From the NCBI RefSeq assembly GCF_017942085.1, contig NZ_JAGKSP010000019.1, positions 16,832 to 80,831 of the forward strand: a DNA stretch of 64,000 nucleotides, in the 5' to 3' direction. The translations under genes were made by a program, and so were the position numbers. This document shows positions 42,538 through 49,597 of the stretch, one piece after another. Within the stretch, counting starts at the first letter, position 1. Every line of letters starts with the position of its first letter. The notes under the pieces are model-generated. The model searched no databases. It was not told the origin of the DNA and saw only the letters and a program-made list of their open reading frames with translations. This DNA comes from Paenibacillus lignilyticus. Lineage in GTDB: Bacteria; Bacillota; Bacilli; Paenibacillales; Paenibacillaceae.

Positions 42538-42993
42538 CTAAGAATTCATAATTTTATATCTAGTCTTTTCTATTAGCTTTATTCTCTTTTCGTTATTCAA
42601 ATAACGTCCTATAGTTAAGCCATTCGAATTATAGCAATGTGCGTAGCTCTTAATTATTAATCCATTCTTCATAATGAATTGATATTCATCTTCATGTGGT
42701 CCCTTACCTAAATAAAAATGAATAGTTCCTATTTCCTTTACTTTATATGCCTCAATTAGTTTTATTTCAGATATTTCAATGTCGACATGCTTCATAAAAA
42801 AAATGTATTTACTAATCTTCTCACCTTCAATTACCCAGTAATATCCGAGTTGGAAAATCATAAAAAATAAAAAAATACCAGAAAACAAAACAAATGCCTC
42901 AATAACAAAACCCGCCATTAAGTAAAGTATAAAAAGAAATATGGGATATACCACCAATGTAATTATGATTGTCTTCTTTAAGTGAAATTTCAT
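42538..42993 (-). CDS. Cassette: membrane protein with PH-like cytoplasmic domain
   Basis: The 151-residue protein starts MKFHLKKTIIITLVVYPIFL. Two membrane segments in the first 55 residues are followed by a soluble domain (KISKYIFFMKHVDIEISEIK, GTIHFYLGKGPHEDEYQFIM, LIIKSYAHCYNSNGLTIGRY) resembling a bacterial PH/YcxB-like fold. Function unknown. It is between half-site a19 and site a20. Confidence 0.6.
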   Translation of the reverse strand: MKFHLKKTIIITLVVYPIFLFILYLMAGFVIEAFVLFSGIFLFFMIFQLGYYWVIEGEKISKYIFFMKHVDIEISEIKLIEAYKVKEIGTIHFYLGKGPHEDEYQFIMKNGLIIKSYAHCYNSNGLTIGRYLNNEKRIKLIEKTRYKIMNS

Positions 42994-43047
42994 CCTTGAT
43001 TTAGCTCCATATCATATATTAGGCTCTTTCAATGTATTCGAGGAGTG

Positions 43048-43212
43048 ATTTATTATATCCTGCCCCGTTAGCCATTCATGCATCTCTTCTACTGCACCAC
43101 AGAGCATGAAAGTTAATTCGTTCTTTCATGGTAGTTGAAACAAGACAGCTGATCATTTTCTCTGACCAGCTGCCTTCGTGTCTTGTTAAACTATCGTTCT
43201 CCGTTAGCTTTA
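43048..43212 (-). repeat. attC-like site a20 containing the third 63-bp mini-element
   Basis: GCCCCGTTAG ends at 43071, the 63-bp unit occupies 43072-43134, and the site resumes with TTGAAACAAGACA. This pairs with TGTCTTGTTAAAC (43180-43192) around AGCTG/CAGCT. The right core is TCTCCGTTAGCTT. Confidence 0.75.
43072..43134. repeat. 63-bp mini-element, third copy
   Basis: Identical to the tandem pair at 31212-31337, again directly after GTTAG, here interrupting the left box of site a20. Confidence 0.85.
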
Positions 43213-43367
43213 TCTGCTAACCGGATACAGCAAGAATTTATTACCCCTTAGTTGGAATAAAAGCAGTTTATATCGATGACTGCCTTTGCTGTTACCTTGT
43301 ATCTTTGCATAAATATAAGAGAACAGGTAACAATGGCTACTAATTCGTTGTTGAGGTGATGGATACC

Positions 43368-43868
43368 ATGCAGGAAGCCAGAAAAGATGGTTGGCGGTCA
43401 GAGGACGATCTACTTCTCGCTAATATTGTAATTAAACACATTCGAAATAAAAGTACTCAATTAGCGGGGTTTGCTGAGGCAGCCGAACTATTAGGACGTA
43501 CCGAAAGTGCTTGCGGATTTAGATGGAATTCAGAAGTCAGAAAAAGTTACTTAAATGAAATTAAAGAAGCTAAGCTAGAGCGGAATCAAATTCAAAGAGC
43601 TTCAGTTAGTAAGCAAGTTACTATTGCTGCAATCGATGAACAGGACATCAAATTAACAATCACTGATCAAATTGTTGAGTTGGCTAGAAGACAACAAAAG
43701 ATTATAGAGAACATGGCCAAACAGATCGCTGAATTAAAAGAGGAAATAAGGATTAAAAACGAACAGCAACAATTAAACAAAAAATCAGAAGCTATGAATG
43801 AAGTGACCTTAAAGGAAGATTTCGATACAATGCTTCAGATCTTTCAACGAGCGAAGCACCTCATTTAG
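43368..43868 (+). CDS. RsfA-family (Myb/SANT-like) DNA-binding protein
   Basis: The 166-residue protein starts MQEARKDGWRSEDDLLLANI; the WxxxDD...AE.LGRTESACGFRWNSEVRK pattern is the SANT-like domain of RsfA, a presp ore regulator in Bacillus. A coiled coil of ~50 residues follows (VELARRQQKIIENMAKQIAE). ATG 43368 is eight bases after GAGGTG. It lies on the plus strand against most cassettes and has its own terminator, so it is autonomous rather than read-through expressed. Confidence 0.8.
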   Translation: MQEARKDGWRSEDDLLLANIVIKHIRNKSTQLAGFAEAAELLGRTESACGFRWNSEVRKSYLNEIKEAKLERNQIQRASVSKQVTIAAIDEQDIKLTITDQIVELARRQQKIIENMAKQIAELKEEIRIKNEQQQLNKKSEAMNEVTLKEDFDTMLQIFQRAKHLI

Positions 43869-43879
43869 TTCAACATTGA

Positions 43880-43904
43880 CCACCGTGAGTAGCGGTGGTT
43901 TTTT
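43880..43904 (+). terminator. Terminator of the RsfA-like gene
   Basis: CCACCG pairs with CGGTGG around TGAGTAG, followed by six T. Confidence 0.8.
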
Positions 43905-43911
43905 GCTGATG

Positions 43912-43935
43912 TGATTATCCCGTTACCATTCAAAA
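43912..43935 (-). repeat. Cassette half-site a21
   Basis: GATTATCCCGTTACCATTCA contains the core CCCGTTAC without a recognisable partner or hairpin. Confidence 0.4.
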
Positions 43936-43975
43936 TACAGGCATGAAAAAAGTATTAGCTAAAAATCCCGGCTCA

Positions 43976-45478
43976 TTACCGATTCTTTATACACTTCACA
44001 CAAAATGCTCCACCAAGGGTACCTTCTTCAAATAATGTTCCGCATTCAGGGCATGTTTCGTAGTAAGTTGAGCACCGTTCACAAACTGATTCACCATGAT
44101 TAGTAAAATGAACCGTTACAGGATTCGCGCATTTGACGCACGAATCATCATAATCTTGATCAAACACATCATCGTCGTAAATATAGCCTGCTTCAATAAC
44201 CTCAAATCCACCACAATTTACAAATAATGAATTATTAATTATGAAGTTAGTCTTCTTTAATAAATCCACCTCAAATTCAAAACTTATTGAGCCAGATATA
44301 GTGATTTTGAATAAATAGTCCTCATGATAACTTGAAGAAATAGCCTCAGTTATTGAAGCCTCAACCTCACATGTAAACTTCCCTTCGATGTTTACATGAT
44401 TTTCATTGATATATACCGATTCAATCAATAAATCTGGGGAAGAAACACCTTCTACTTCAACATCTTGTAGAGGATTATCTACATATTCTTGTAGATCACC
44501 ACCATGAATGAGGTACGTAGTCAAGTTAAGGTTATCATCTGCAATCGTATGCCAATCGGACTGATCAAGTAATCTGTAACAAATAGCCCTCGAGTTCATT
44601 TCTAGATAGGTTCGATTATCTACCATGTTATTGAGTACAGATGCATGGTTGTAGAAATTGGATAGGCTCATCATAGCAAATGGCTTGTTGCTATATTCCC
44701 TAAATTCAGAAATTAGCTCAGTTCGTGGACTAATTGGTTGATCGTCATCACCAAGCACCCACCAATCTTCCTTTTCATCTAGAGTAATAAATATAATAGG
44801 TTTTTGTGTTGCTCCAGCCTTCTCTAGTAATTGCTTCCATAACAGTAAATCGCCGAATTTCTTTGTTTTGGTCTCATCGTCTTTGTCTTTTACGCTGTCC
44901 ATATACCCTGGTGGTATCTTATATTTATACCTGTTCTCTCCTTCGGCATATACACCTAACAATCTTGATAGAGTAAACATGTTTCCGATGTTACCATCTT
45001 CGACAAGTTTATCAAAAAATTGCTTCACTCTATCTTCTTTTAACATTCTAATATTTTCTTTTGAGTCATCTGCAACTTCGGTTTCAAACTTCTTTGCTTG
45101 TTCACGGATGCTCTCTATTGAAGCATCGATATGTTTTGAAAGTTCTTTTACGCGAGGGTAGCTATATTTGTTAAATTGAATAAATTGTTTCTCAAAGCTA
45201 TTTTTAGCGTTTTCAGTAATTCTATCAATTTCTTTTTTAACTTCCCTATATTTGTTATGCTCTCGTTTCACTACGTCTTTATGATTATTGTAGAATTCCG
45301 ATAAGACTTGCGCAGGAATCCATATTTGCTCCCTGTTTCGGTCCATTACAGATAAAAACTGATTTGCTGTATTTGGTGAGTACCTATATAGTCCTAGAAA
45401 AGCATTGGTATCGAGTACTATTAGAGGCTCTTCCTTCCAGACTTCTTGGAAGTCTTCAAATGGATAATTGTAGGCCAT
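43976..45478 (-). CDS. PIN-like (DUF4935-type) domain protein with C-terminal zinc ribbons
   Basis: The 500-residue protein starts with a PIN-like nuclease core. LIVLDTNAFLGLYRYSP supplies an acidic site, further acidic residues lie in PAQVLSEFYNNH and GDLLLWKQLLE, and KPIIFITLDEKEDWW supplies the last. A helical insertion covers ~80-170. The middle part (residues ~280-440) is of unknown fold, and the end has CVKCANP, CERC and two more CxxC pairs (CPECG, CVKC). PIN-like proteins of this size are often RNA-cleaving defence or toxin components. AGG elements precede the ATG, and a promoter is visible. Confidence 0.7.
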   Translation of the reverse strand: MAYNYPFEDFQEVWKEEPLIVLDTNAFLGLYRYSPNTANQFLSVMDRNREQIWIPAQVLSEFYNNHKDVVKREHNKYREVKKEIDRITENAKNSFEKQFIQFNKYSYPRVKELSKHIDASIESIREQAKKFETEVADDSKENIRMLKEDRVKQFFDKLVEDGNIGNMFTLSRLLGVYAEGENRYKYKIPPGYMDSVKDKDDETKTKKFGDLLLWKQLLEKAGATQKPIIFITLDEKEDWWVLGDDDQPISPRTELISEFREYSNKPFAMMSLSNFYNHASVLNNMVDNRTYLEMNSRAICYRLLDQSDWHTIADDNLNLTTYLIHGGDLQEYVDNPLQDVEVEGVSSPDLLIESVYINENHVNIEGKFTCEVEASITEAISSSYHEDYLFKITISGSISFEFEVDLLKKTNFIINNSLFVNCGGFEVIEAGYIYDDDVFDQDYDDSCVKCANPVTVHFTNHGESVCERCSTYYETCPECGTLFEEGTLGGAFCVKCIKNR

Positions 45479-45510
45479 TGTGACCTGCCTTTCTATGATG
45501 TAAGAAGTTT

Positions 45511-45539
45511 ATAATAAGCTGTATCCTCTGAGATTGTAA
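45511..45539 (-). promoter_or_regulatory. SigA-type promoter of the PIN-domain gene
   Basis: On the minus strand TTACAA (45539-45534) and TATTAT (45516-45511) are 17 bp apart, 33 bp before the start codon. The rest of 45540-45852 shows no gene or attC-like site. Confidence 0.5.
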
Positions 45540-45852
45540 TGACGTCACCTGACTATGCAAGAGCAATTCATAGCACTTTGTTCGTCGGAAAAGCATATCT
45601 CTAAAAAGTATTGACTTACGTGAGAACGGTTCGGCTTTCCCTATCAGTATGGGTCAAATTACATGGAAAATCAAATAAACGAAGGGAGGGAACACTTTAT
45701 ATAAGTCTTCCTTTTGTACTCCACTATAGTAATTGCAAAATGGGTCATCTATCGTTATCACGATATTCTGATTAACGCTTATTCGACTTTTCGTTTAACC
45801 GGCAGCACAGCTTCAGTCATTCCTAATCCTCCGTGCATTCACAGTATGATGG

Positions 45853-46128
45853 TTACCCCGACGGGAAATCCCAATCTTCAGGAACGATGAGCTCGATCGG
45901 ATTCTTCAATGACTCGATATTTGCGTCAACCATAGCTATCATGTTATCGACATGTTCATGGTTATGTGTCTTTAAGATAACGAGTAGTTCCCTAACCCCT
46001 TCTAGCCTCGTAATTAACGGTCCGGCATTCGGACCTATCACCGTGTGCTTGATAATAGAATATTGGCACATATTACGAACCGCGGCCGGTAATCCTGTCA
46101 GCTCCTCTTCGTTTTCACGTCCAATCAC
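45853..46128 (-). CDS. Hypothetical protein, 91 residues
   Basis: The protein is read from GTG 46128 after GAGGGGG. It contains LTGLPAAVRNMCQYSIIKHT and VRELLVILKTHNHEHVDNMI, helical and soluble, ending EDWDFPSG. It is the third of a compact set of genes (46974 to 45853) with higher GC than the cassettes. No family is recognised. Confidence 0.55.
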   Translation of the reverse strand: MIGRENEEELTGLPAAVRNMCQYSIIKHTVIGPNAGPLITRLEGVRELLVILKTHNHEHVDNMIAMVDANIESLKNPIELIVPEDWDFPSG

Positions 46129-46156
46129 TCAGCATCATCCCCCTCTTCTAAGGTCG

Positions 46157-46486
46157 CTACCTGTGTAGTTCCGCATGAAGATCTTCTTTGCCAACGAATG
46201 CGCGCTGGATCAGCAGCTCGTTCGTTACAACCGCAAGCATCTTGGGATAATTCGATTCAGCCATGTACCTGATCCCTTGATACATCTTGTCTTGGGTGTC
46301 GGTAGCTGAAACGATTTCAGAAGTTTTGGCGATCTCTTGCAGTCCTACACTAAAGACATAAAGCGTAAAGCCATTTTCCCATTGCGTAAGCTTGCGCTTC
46401 TGTTCTGCTTCGGTTAGCGGTGCAGGGATTGCCTTCCGAGGTTTGAAGTTGATTATGTTGTCATCGTTCACTGTCCGAACCTCCAT
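46157..46486 (-). CDS. Hypothetical protein, 109 residues
   Basis: The protein starts MEVRTVNDDNIINFKPRKAI and is helical after residue 25 (TEAEQKRKLTQWENGFTLYV, YQGIRYMAESNYPKMLAVVT). GGGAGG lies five bases before the ATG, and the gene overlaps the end of the preceding one by 26 bp. Compact overlap and composition suggest a phage-derived module, but no phage protein is identified. Confidence 0.55.
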   Translation of the reverse strand: MEVRTVNDDNIINFKPRKAIPAPLTEAEQKRKLTQWENGFTLYVFSVGLQEIAKTSEIVSATDTQDKMYQGIRYMAESNYPKMLAVVTNELLIQRAFVGKEDLHAELHR

Positions 46487-46820
46487 TCGCGCCTCCCGTG
46501 AACTGCCAGTATATTAGAGCCGCCTGATCGGGTCGTAATTCGTTCGAGGCTTTCTTGTTCTCCTTTAGTATCTTGACGATATGCTCGCGGCTCAGACCGA
46601 CACGCTGCATTGCGGCGATCATAGCCCCCATATCACATTCCCAATTCCAAACGTCATGGTAATGCCTCGGTTCCTCGATCTCGACTTTTGGCTGCAGCGG
46701 CAACAGATCCGATGGCTGTTTCTGTTCCGCTAGCGTCGCAATAGCCTCATTAAAAATATTCTTCTTTTCGGCATCGGTAAGAAGGTCATCAACAAGCGGC
46801 GGCTGACTCGGTTCTTCCAT
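46461..46820 (-). CDS. Hypothetical protein, 119 residues (frame overlaps previous gene)
   Basis: It is read from ATG 46820 (MEEPSQPPLVDDLLTDAEKK). It has a central WNWECDMGAMIAAMQRVGLS and a helix HIVKILKENKKASNELRPDQ. The start lies inside the end of the 46789-46974 gene in another frame, with only a weak ribosome site. The two may be one protein joined by a frameshift at about 46800-46850. Confidence 0.5.
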   Translation of the reverse strand: MEEPSQPPLVDDLLTDAEKKNIFNEAIATLAEQKQPSDLLPLQPKVEIEEPRHYHDVWNWECDMGAMIAAMQRVGLSREHIVKILKENKKASNELRPDQAALIYWQFTGGANGGSDSER

Positions 46821-46974
46821 CTCTGCCCACTGTCGCTGATGCCCGTTGCTGCCAGCGCTTACGTTCCTGCTCGTATTTCTTGATGATCTCAAGAGGAGCA
46901 TCAGGTCGCAGCTCACCTTTCTCAGGATCCCATTCTGGCCAATCGTAATAGCTCGGTGGCGGCATTGAAACCAT
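46789..46974 (-). CDS. Hypothetical small protein, 61 residues
   Basis: It starts MVSMPPPSYYDWPEWDPEKG with AAGGGG eight bases upstream and continues RPDAPLEIIKKYEQERKRWQ. The last ~15 residues look like out-of-frame sequence, so it may be the front part of the next gene. No family is recognised. Confidence 0.5.
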   Translation of the reverse strand: MVSMPPPSYYDWPEWDPEKGELRPDAPLEIIKKYEQERKRWQQRASATVGRDGRTESAAAC

Positions 46975-47168
46975 ATTTCATACCCCTTCACTTGTTAGAT
47001 ATCAGTCGGTTTACGTTCTCCCTTACATCATATCAACAAAAAAGGCTCCGGCGAGTAAACGCGCGCAGTCCTCTTTCGACCGATGCATCAAAACGCATTA
47101 CGTTAGAAACGCGGGATAGTTTCTGCCTGCTTCCTTTGTTGAATAATTTGATTCTAATCGACAAGTGT

Positions 47169-47345
47169 TTAATCATTGTCTTGATACTCAAAATTGCCAA
47201 TTTCTATCCGTCGAATAATATCTTCAAGCTCTTCAATTTTCCCTTCATTTTTATGACGAGTGTAAGCAAACAAGATAAATTTCTTCTTCAAATGTGATAA
47301 TCTCTTGTGTAGATAAATCAGTAGATCTTTATTATCCACTTTCAA
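47169..47345 (-). CDS. Small helical hypothetical protein
   Basis: The 58-residue protein is read from TTG 47345, six bases after GGAGG (GTG two codons later is also possible). It is a helical hairpin with HKRLSHLKKKFILFAYTRHK and KIEELEDIIRRIEIGNFEYQ. It could be a DNA- or protein-binding peptide; no family is recognised. It is the only gene in 46992-47505. Confidence 0.55.
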   Translation of the reverse strand: MKVDNKDLLIYLHKRLSHLKKKFILFAYTRHKNEGKIEELEDIIRRIEIGNFEYQDND

Positions 47346-47504
47346 TTCACACCTCCGTTGGAACGTTAGTGATTCATAAAAAAAAGAATAGGACACAATA
47401 CGATGCACATGGCTGAAGCAATCATCCCTGTATACGATTTAATCAAGACCTAATCCCTTGCCTAAATTTACAAATATACCCATGTGTTATGACGCGAATG
47501 ACCA

Positions 47505-47606
47505 TCTTAAAGTTGCTATTCTGCCCGTTACTTCAATGAAAACGGCAACCGATCGTTTGGCCGGCTGCCGTCGTATCATGAAACTATCGTACCCGTTAGC
47601 GTAGTC
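47505..47606 (-). repeat. attC-like site a22
   Basis: Left GCTATTCTGCCCGTTACTTC, hairpin ACGGCA / TGCCGT (47542-47571), right GAAACTATCGTACCCGTTAG. Confidence 0.8.
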
Positions 47607-47619
47607 AACTGAATAACAA

Positions 47620-48150
47620 TTAAAGTTTATTATCTTCAATTGTCTTGAAAATTCTTGAATACAACTCTTCTATATTTGCATCAGTTTTCTCATCATTATA
47701 TAAATCGAATCCCCAATTTTTTAAAGTGTGATTTTTTTGTGATGAAAGAACCCCAACAGCGTAGCTATTGCCAGGAGACCATCTCCAAGAATCTTCAAAT
47801 TCTATGTCTTTTTCAGTAAATGGAACATGACTTTTAGTCGAAATAAAATAAACTGGAATGATTGAACTCATGTAAAAATCCGCATATTGACTCTCAGCGG
47901 CTTTGAGAAGATTTTCTTTCATAACAAAGACCGCATCATAATCCTTCAATTTATTAATTGTCATTTCATCAAATGAAATCTTTATAAAACTTACTTGTTC
48001 TTCTTTTACTTTTGGTGGTACTCCAACCACAGCTATTCTTAACGGTTTTCCTGAATACAACTCGAAAACTGGGTTTGAGGTGCAAGCCGCTAGTGCAAAT
48101 ATAAATACAAATATAAAAAATAAATATTGTTTTCCTTTTGCTCTTTTCAC
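47620..48150 (-). CDS. First cassette: lipoprotein of unknown function
   Basis: The 176-residue protein has a signal and lipobox (FIFVFIFALAAC, Cys23). The mature domain has KPLRIAVVGVPPKVKEEQVS, a strand DYDAVFVMKENLLKAAESQY and IIPVYFISTKSHVPFTEKDI. These suggest an alpha/beta fold, anchored outside. GTG 48150 follows GGAAGGATG. It is the cassette nearest to the recombinase gene and would be the most recently captured if the array works like an integron. Confidence 0.65.
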   Translation of the reverse strand: MKRAKGKQYLFFIFVFIFALAACTSNPVFELYSGKPLRIAVVGVPPKVKEEQVSFIKISFDEMTINKLKDYDAVFVMKENLLKAAESQYADFYMSSIIPVYFISTKSHVPFTEKDIEFEDSWRWSPGNSYAVGVLSSQKNHTLKNWGFDLYNDEKTDANIEELYSRIFKTIEDNKL

Positions 48151-48282
48151 TTGCTAACATCCTTCCTCGTTGGAACTGGTAACAAGGTCAAATACGAATC
48201 TCTTCACCATGAATACCAACGACCTCCTAATACATATATAGACTCTTTATTTAGGAAATAGTTGCAGGATTGGATAGAAATG

Positions 48283-48312
48283 AGTATAACTAACCTGCCC
48301 TTTAGTTGAATA
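48283..48312 (-). other. attI-like simple site beside the recombinase gene
   Basis: AACTAA (48288-48293) and TTAGTT (48302-48307) are inverted arms around CCTGCCCT. The site has the same architecture as the left half of the cassette sites but lacks a hairpin partner. It lies 45 bp beyond the recombinase stop, where an integration site for new cassettes would be expected. Confidence 0.65.
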
Positions 48313-48351
48313 TTGACGGATATCATGGAGAGAATCCGCTGCTATCCTACA

Positions 48352-49196
48352 CTAAAAAAATCGGCGATAGAGTTCTCTTCTACGCTCCCCGCGCAACTGA
48401 GCATATAGTTGTGTGGTCGACGCTTTTTCATGCCCCAACATACCTTGAATAAAATCTAAAGGAGCTCCATTATCAAGGAGTTGGCAAGCAAATGTATGAC
48501 GAAAACGATGCGGGTACACATTTGCGTCAATCTTCCCCCGTTTTGCAAGCCGTTTTAATTCCCACCGGAGCGTAGGTATCGCCATTCGTCTAGCTGGCTT
48601 CATTGTAGTTACAAATAAGGCTTTACATGCATCATCTCGTTTAGCCACATACTTCTTCAACCACACTTTACACTCTGTCGTAAAGTAAACCTCTCTCTGC
48701 TTTGAACCCTTACCATTTACAATCACGGAACAGTTCTCCCAGTTCAAATCCTCAGTGTTAATCTTCGCCACTTCTCCTATACGGCACCCAGTGCTGTATA
48801 GAAACTCCAGGAGTGCTCTTTCCCTAAGTGACTGACATGAGATCTTTAAGTTAATAACATCTTCCTCCATCAAAAATTTAGGAATTCGTTTTTCCATTTT
48901 TGGTTCCGTAATTTTAAAGAGGGATTATATGGTAAGTACGTTTCTTCATATGCAAAACGGAAAAGGGAACGAACGAAACGGATGCGATGTCCTAAGCTGC
49001 TTGGCTTCAATCGTTCCGATTGCTTTGCTATATATCCCTTTAGGAGACTTAAGGTTATTTCAGAAACATTTATTTCTCCTCCTAGTTCAATAGCCAGCAT
49101 CTTGAACTGCAAGGCATAGGCTTTCAATGTATTTGGGCTAAACCCCTGGATTTGCTTATCTGTTTTATAAAGACGCCAAAGCTCGTTTAATATCAT
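48352..49196 (-). pseudogene. XerC/D-like tyrosine recombinase split by a frameshift
   Basis: The N-terminal part is read from ATG 49196 (GGGAGG seven bases upstream): SAM-like core-binding domain, ILNELWRLYKTDKQIQGFSP to NPSLKLRNQKW. The catalytic part continues in the -1 frame from ~48900 (KRIPKFLMEEDV...) to 48352. It has a full active site: Arg in GCRIGEVAK, Lys in NGKGSKQREV, His-x-x-Arg in HRFRHTFAC, His in LGHEKASTT and Tyr in TQLYAQL. The shift lies in CCAAAAATGG. The joined length of about 290 residues is normal for Xer; the extra helix of integron integrases is absent. Decay, sequencing error or programmed slippage are all possible. Confidence 0.82.
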
Positions 49197-49410
49197 ATAA
49201 AGACCTCCCATTAGAGCAATTAATTCTAGTTTGCTACTAATGAAAGCTTTTAGACTGATTTATGAACTAGTGTCTTGCAATACTTGAATGAAGTTCTTGG
49301 TAGAATTCATAGCCAAGATGAAATTTACAGATAAAGTGGAATTAGTGATGCACTACTAAAATGCCCATTTAGGCTGTTTTACGAAGGTATTATAGTCTGC
49401 TAAATTAAAA

Positions 49411-49510
49411 AAAAAGCCCGGGAATGCTCTCCCAGGCCTTTAAGTGTGCAGTGCTTCAGCTATGAAACGATCTTACGCTAGTAACAGTTACACACATTAT
49501 TTTGCAGTTA
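49411..49510. repeat. ~100-bp direct repeat, right copy (with terminator)
   Basis: Hairpin GCCCGGGAATG...TCCCAGGC (49416-49437), nine T on the minus strand, then GTAACAGTTACACACATTAT. Homologous to 25806-25905. The hairpin would block transcription entering the island from glmS. Confidence 0.75.
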
Positions 49511-49572
49511 CAAACTTCTTTTATCAGTTACAATCTTTATTTTGCAGTTACAAACAATATTTAACGCATTCA
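49485..49572. repeat. Right end of the Tn7-like element: four sites at 20-bp steps and terminal repeat
   Basis: CAGTTACA begins at 49485, 49505, 49525 and 49545, an exact 20-bp period. The terminal inverted repeat is 49546-49572. Four abutting sites are characteristic of a Tn7 right end, which always lies toward glmS, as here. Confidence 0.85.
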
Positions 49573-49578
49573 GAATGA
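49573..49578. repeat. Right target-site duplication GAATGA
   Basis: Matches 25668-25673. It lies 20-25 bp beyond the glmS stop codon. Confidence 0.65.
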
Positions 49579-49597
49579 TCTTAAGCTCCTGTAATCC

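Larger units (their letters stand above)
25674..49572. mobile_element. Tn7-like element at attTn7 (glmS), carrying a cassette array and lacking visible tns genes
   Basis: The island is bounded by 27-bp inverted repeats beginning 5'-TG (25674-25700 and 49546-49572), with 25 identities. Inward-facing TTGTAACT motifs number three, dispersed, at the left and four, at exact 20-bp steps, at the right, matching the asymmetric TnsB-site layout of Tn7 L and R. GAATGA flanks both ends. The right end faces glmS about 25 bp from its stop, where Tn7 inserts through TnsD recognition of the glmS 3' end; the GlmS C-terminus PRNLAKSVTVE is the conserved sequence. Base composition is clearly more AT-rich than the flanks. 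No TnsA, B, C, D or E homologue was recognised inside, so it would need transposase in trans or is a decayed element. Confidence 0.85.

Noticed and set aside
48352..49196. Calling the recombinase an IntI integron integrase
   Set aside because: The region between the catalytic Lys and the His-x-x-Arg box has no room for the extra helix that defines IntI, and the length fits XerC/D.
49485..49572. CRISPR array (regular 20-bp spacing)
   Set aside because: The repeated unit is only ~9-14 bp with no unique 30-bp spacers, and there are no cas genes; transposon-end binding sites fit better.
25674..49572. tnsABCDE or TniQ-type genes inside the island
   Set aside because: All frames with protein-like sequence were considered; the only transposases are the two IS110-family proteins. 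The element is therefore described as lacking visible tns genes.
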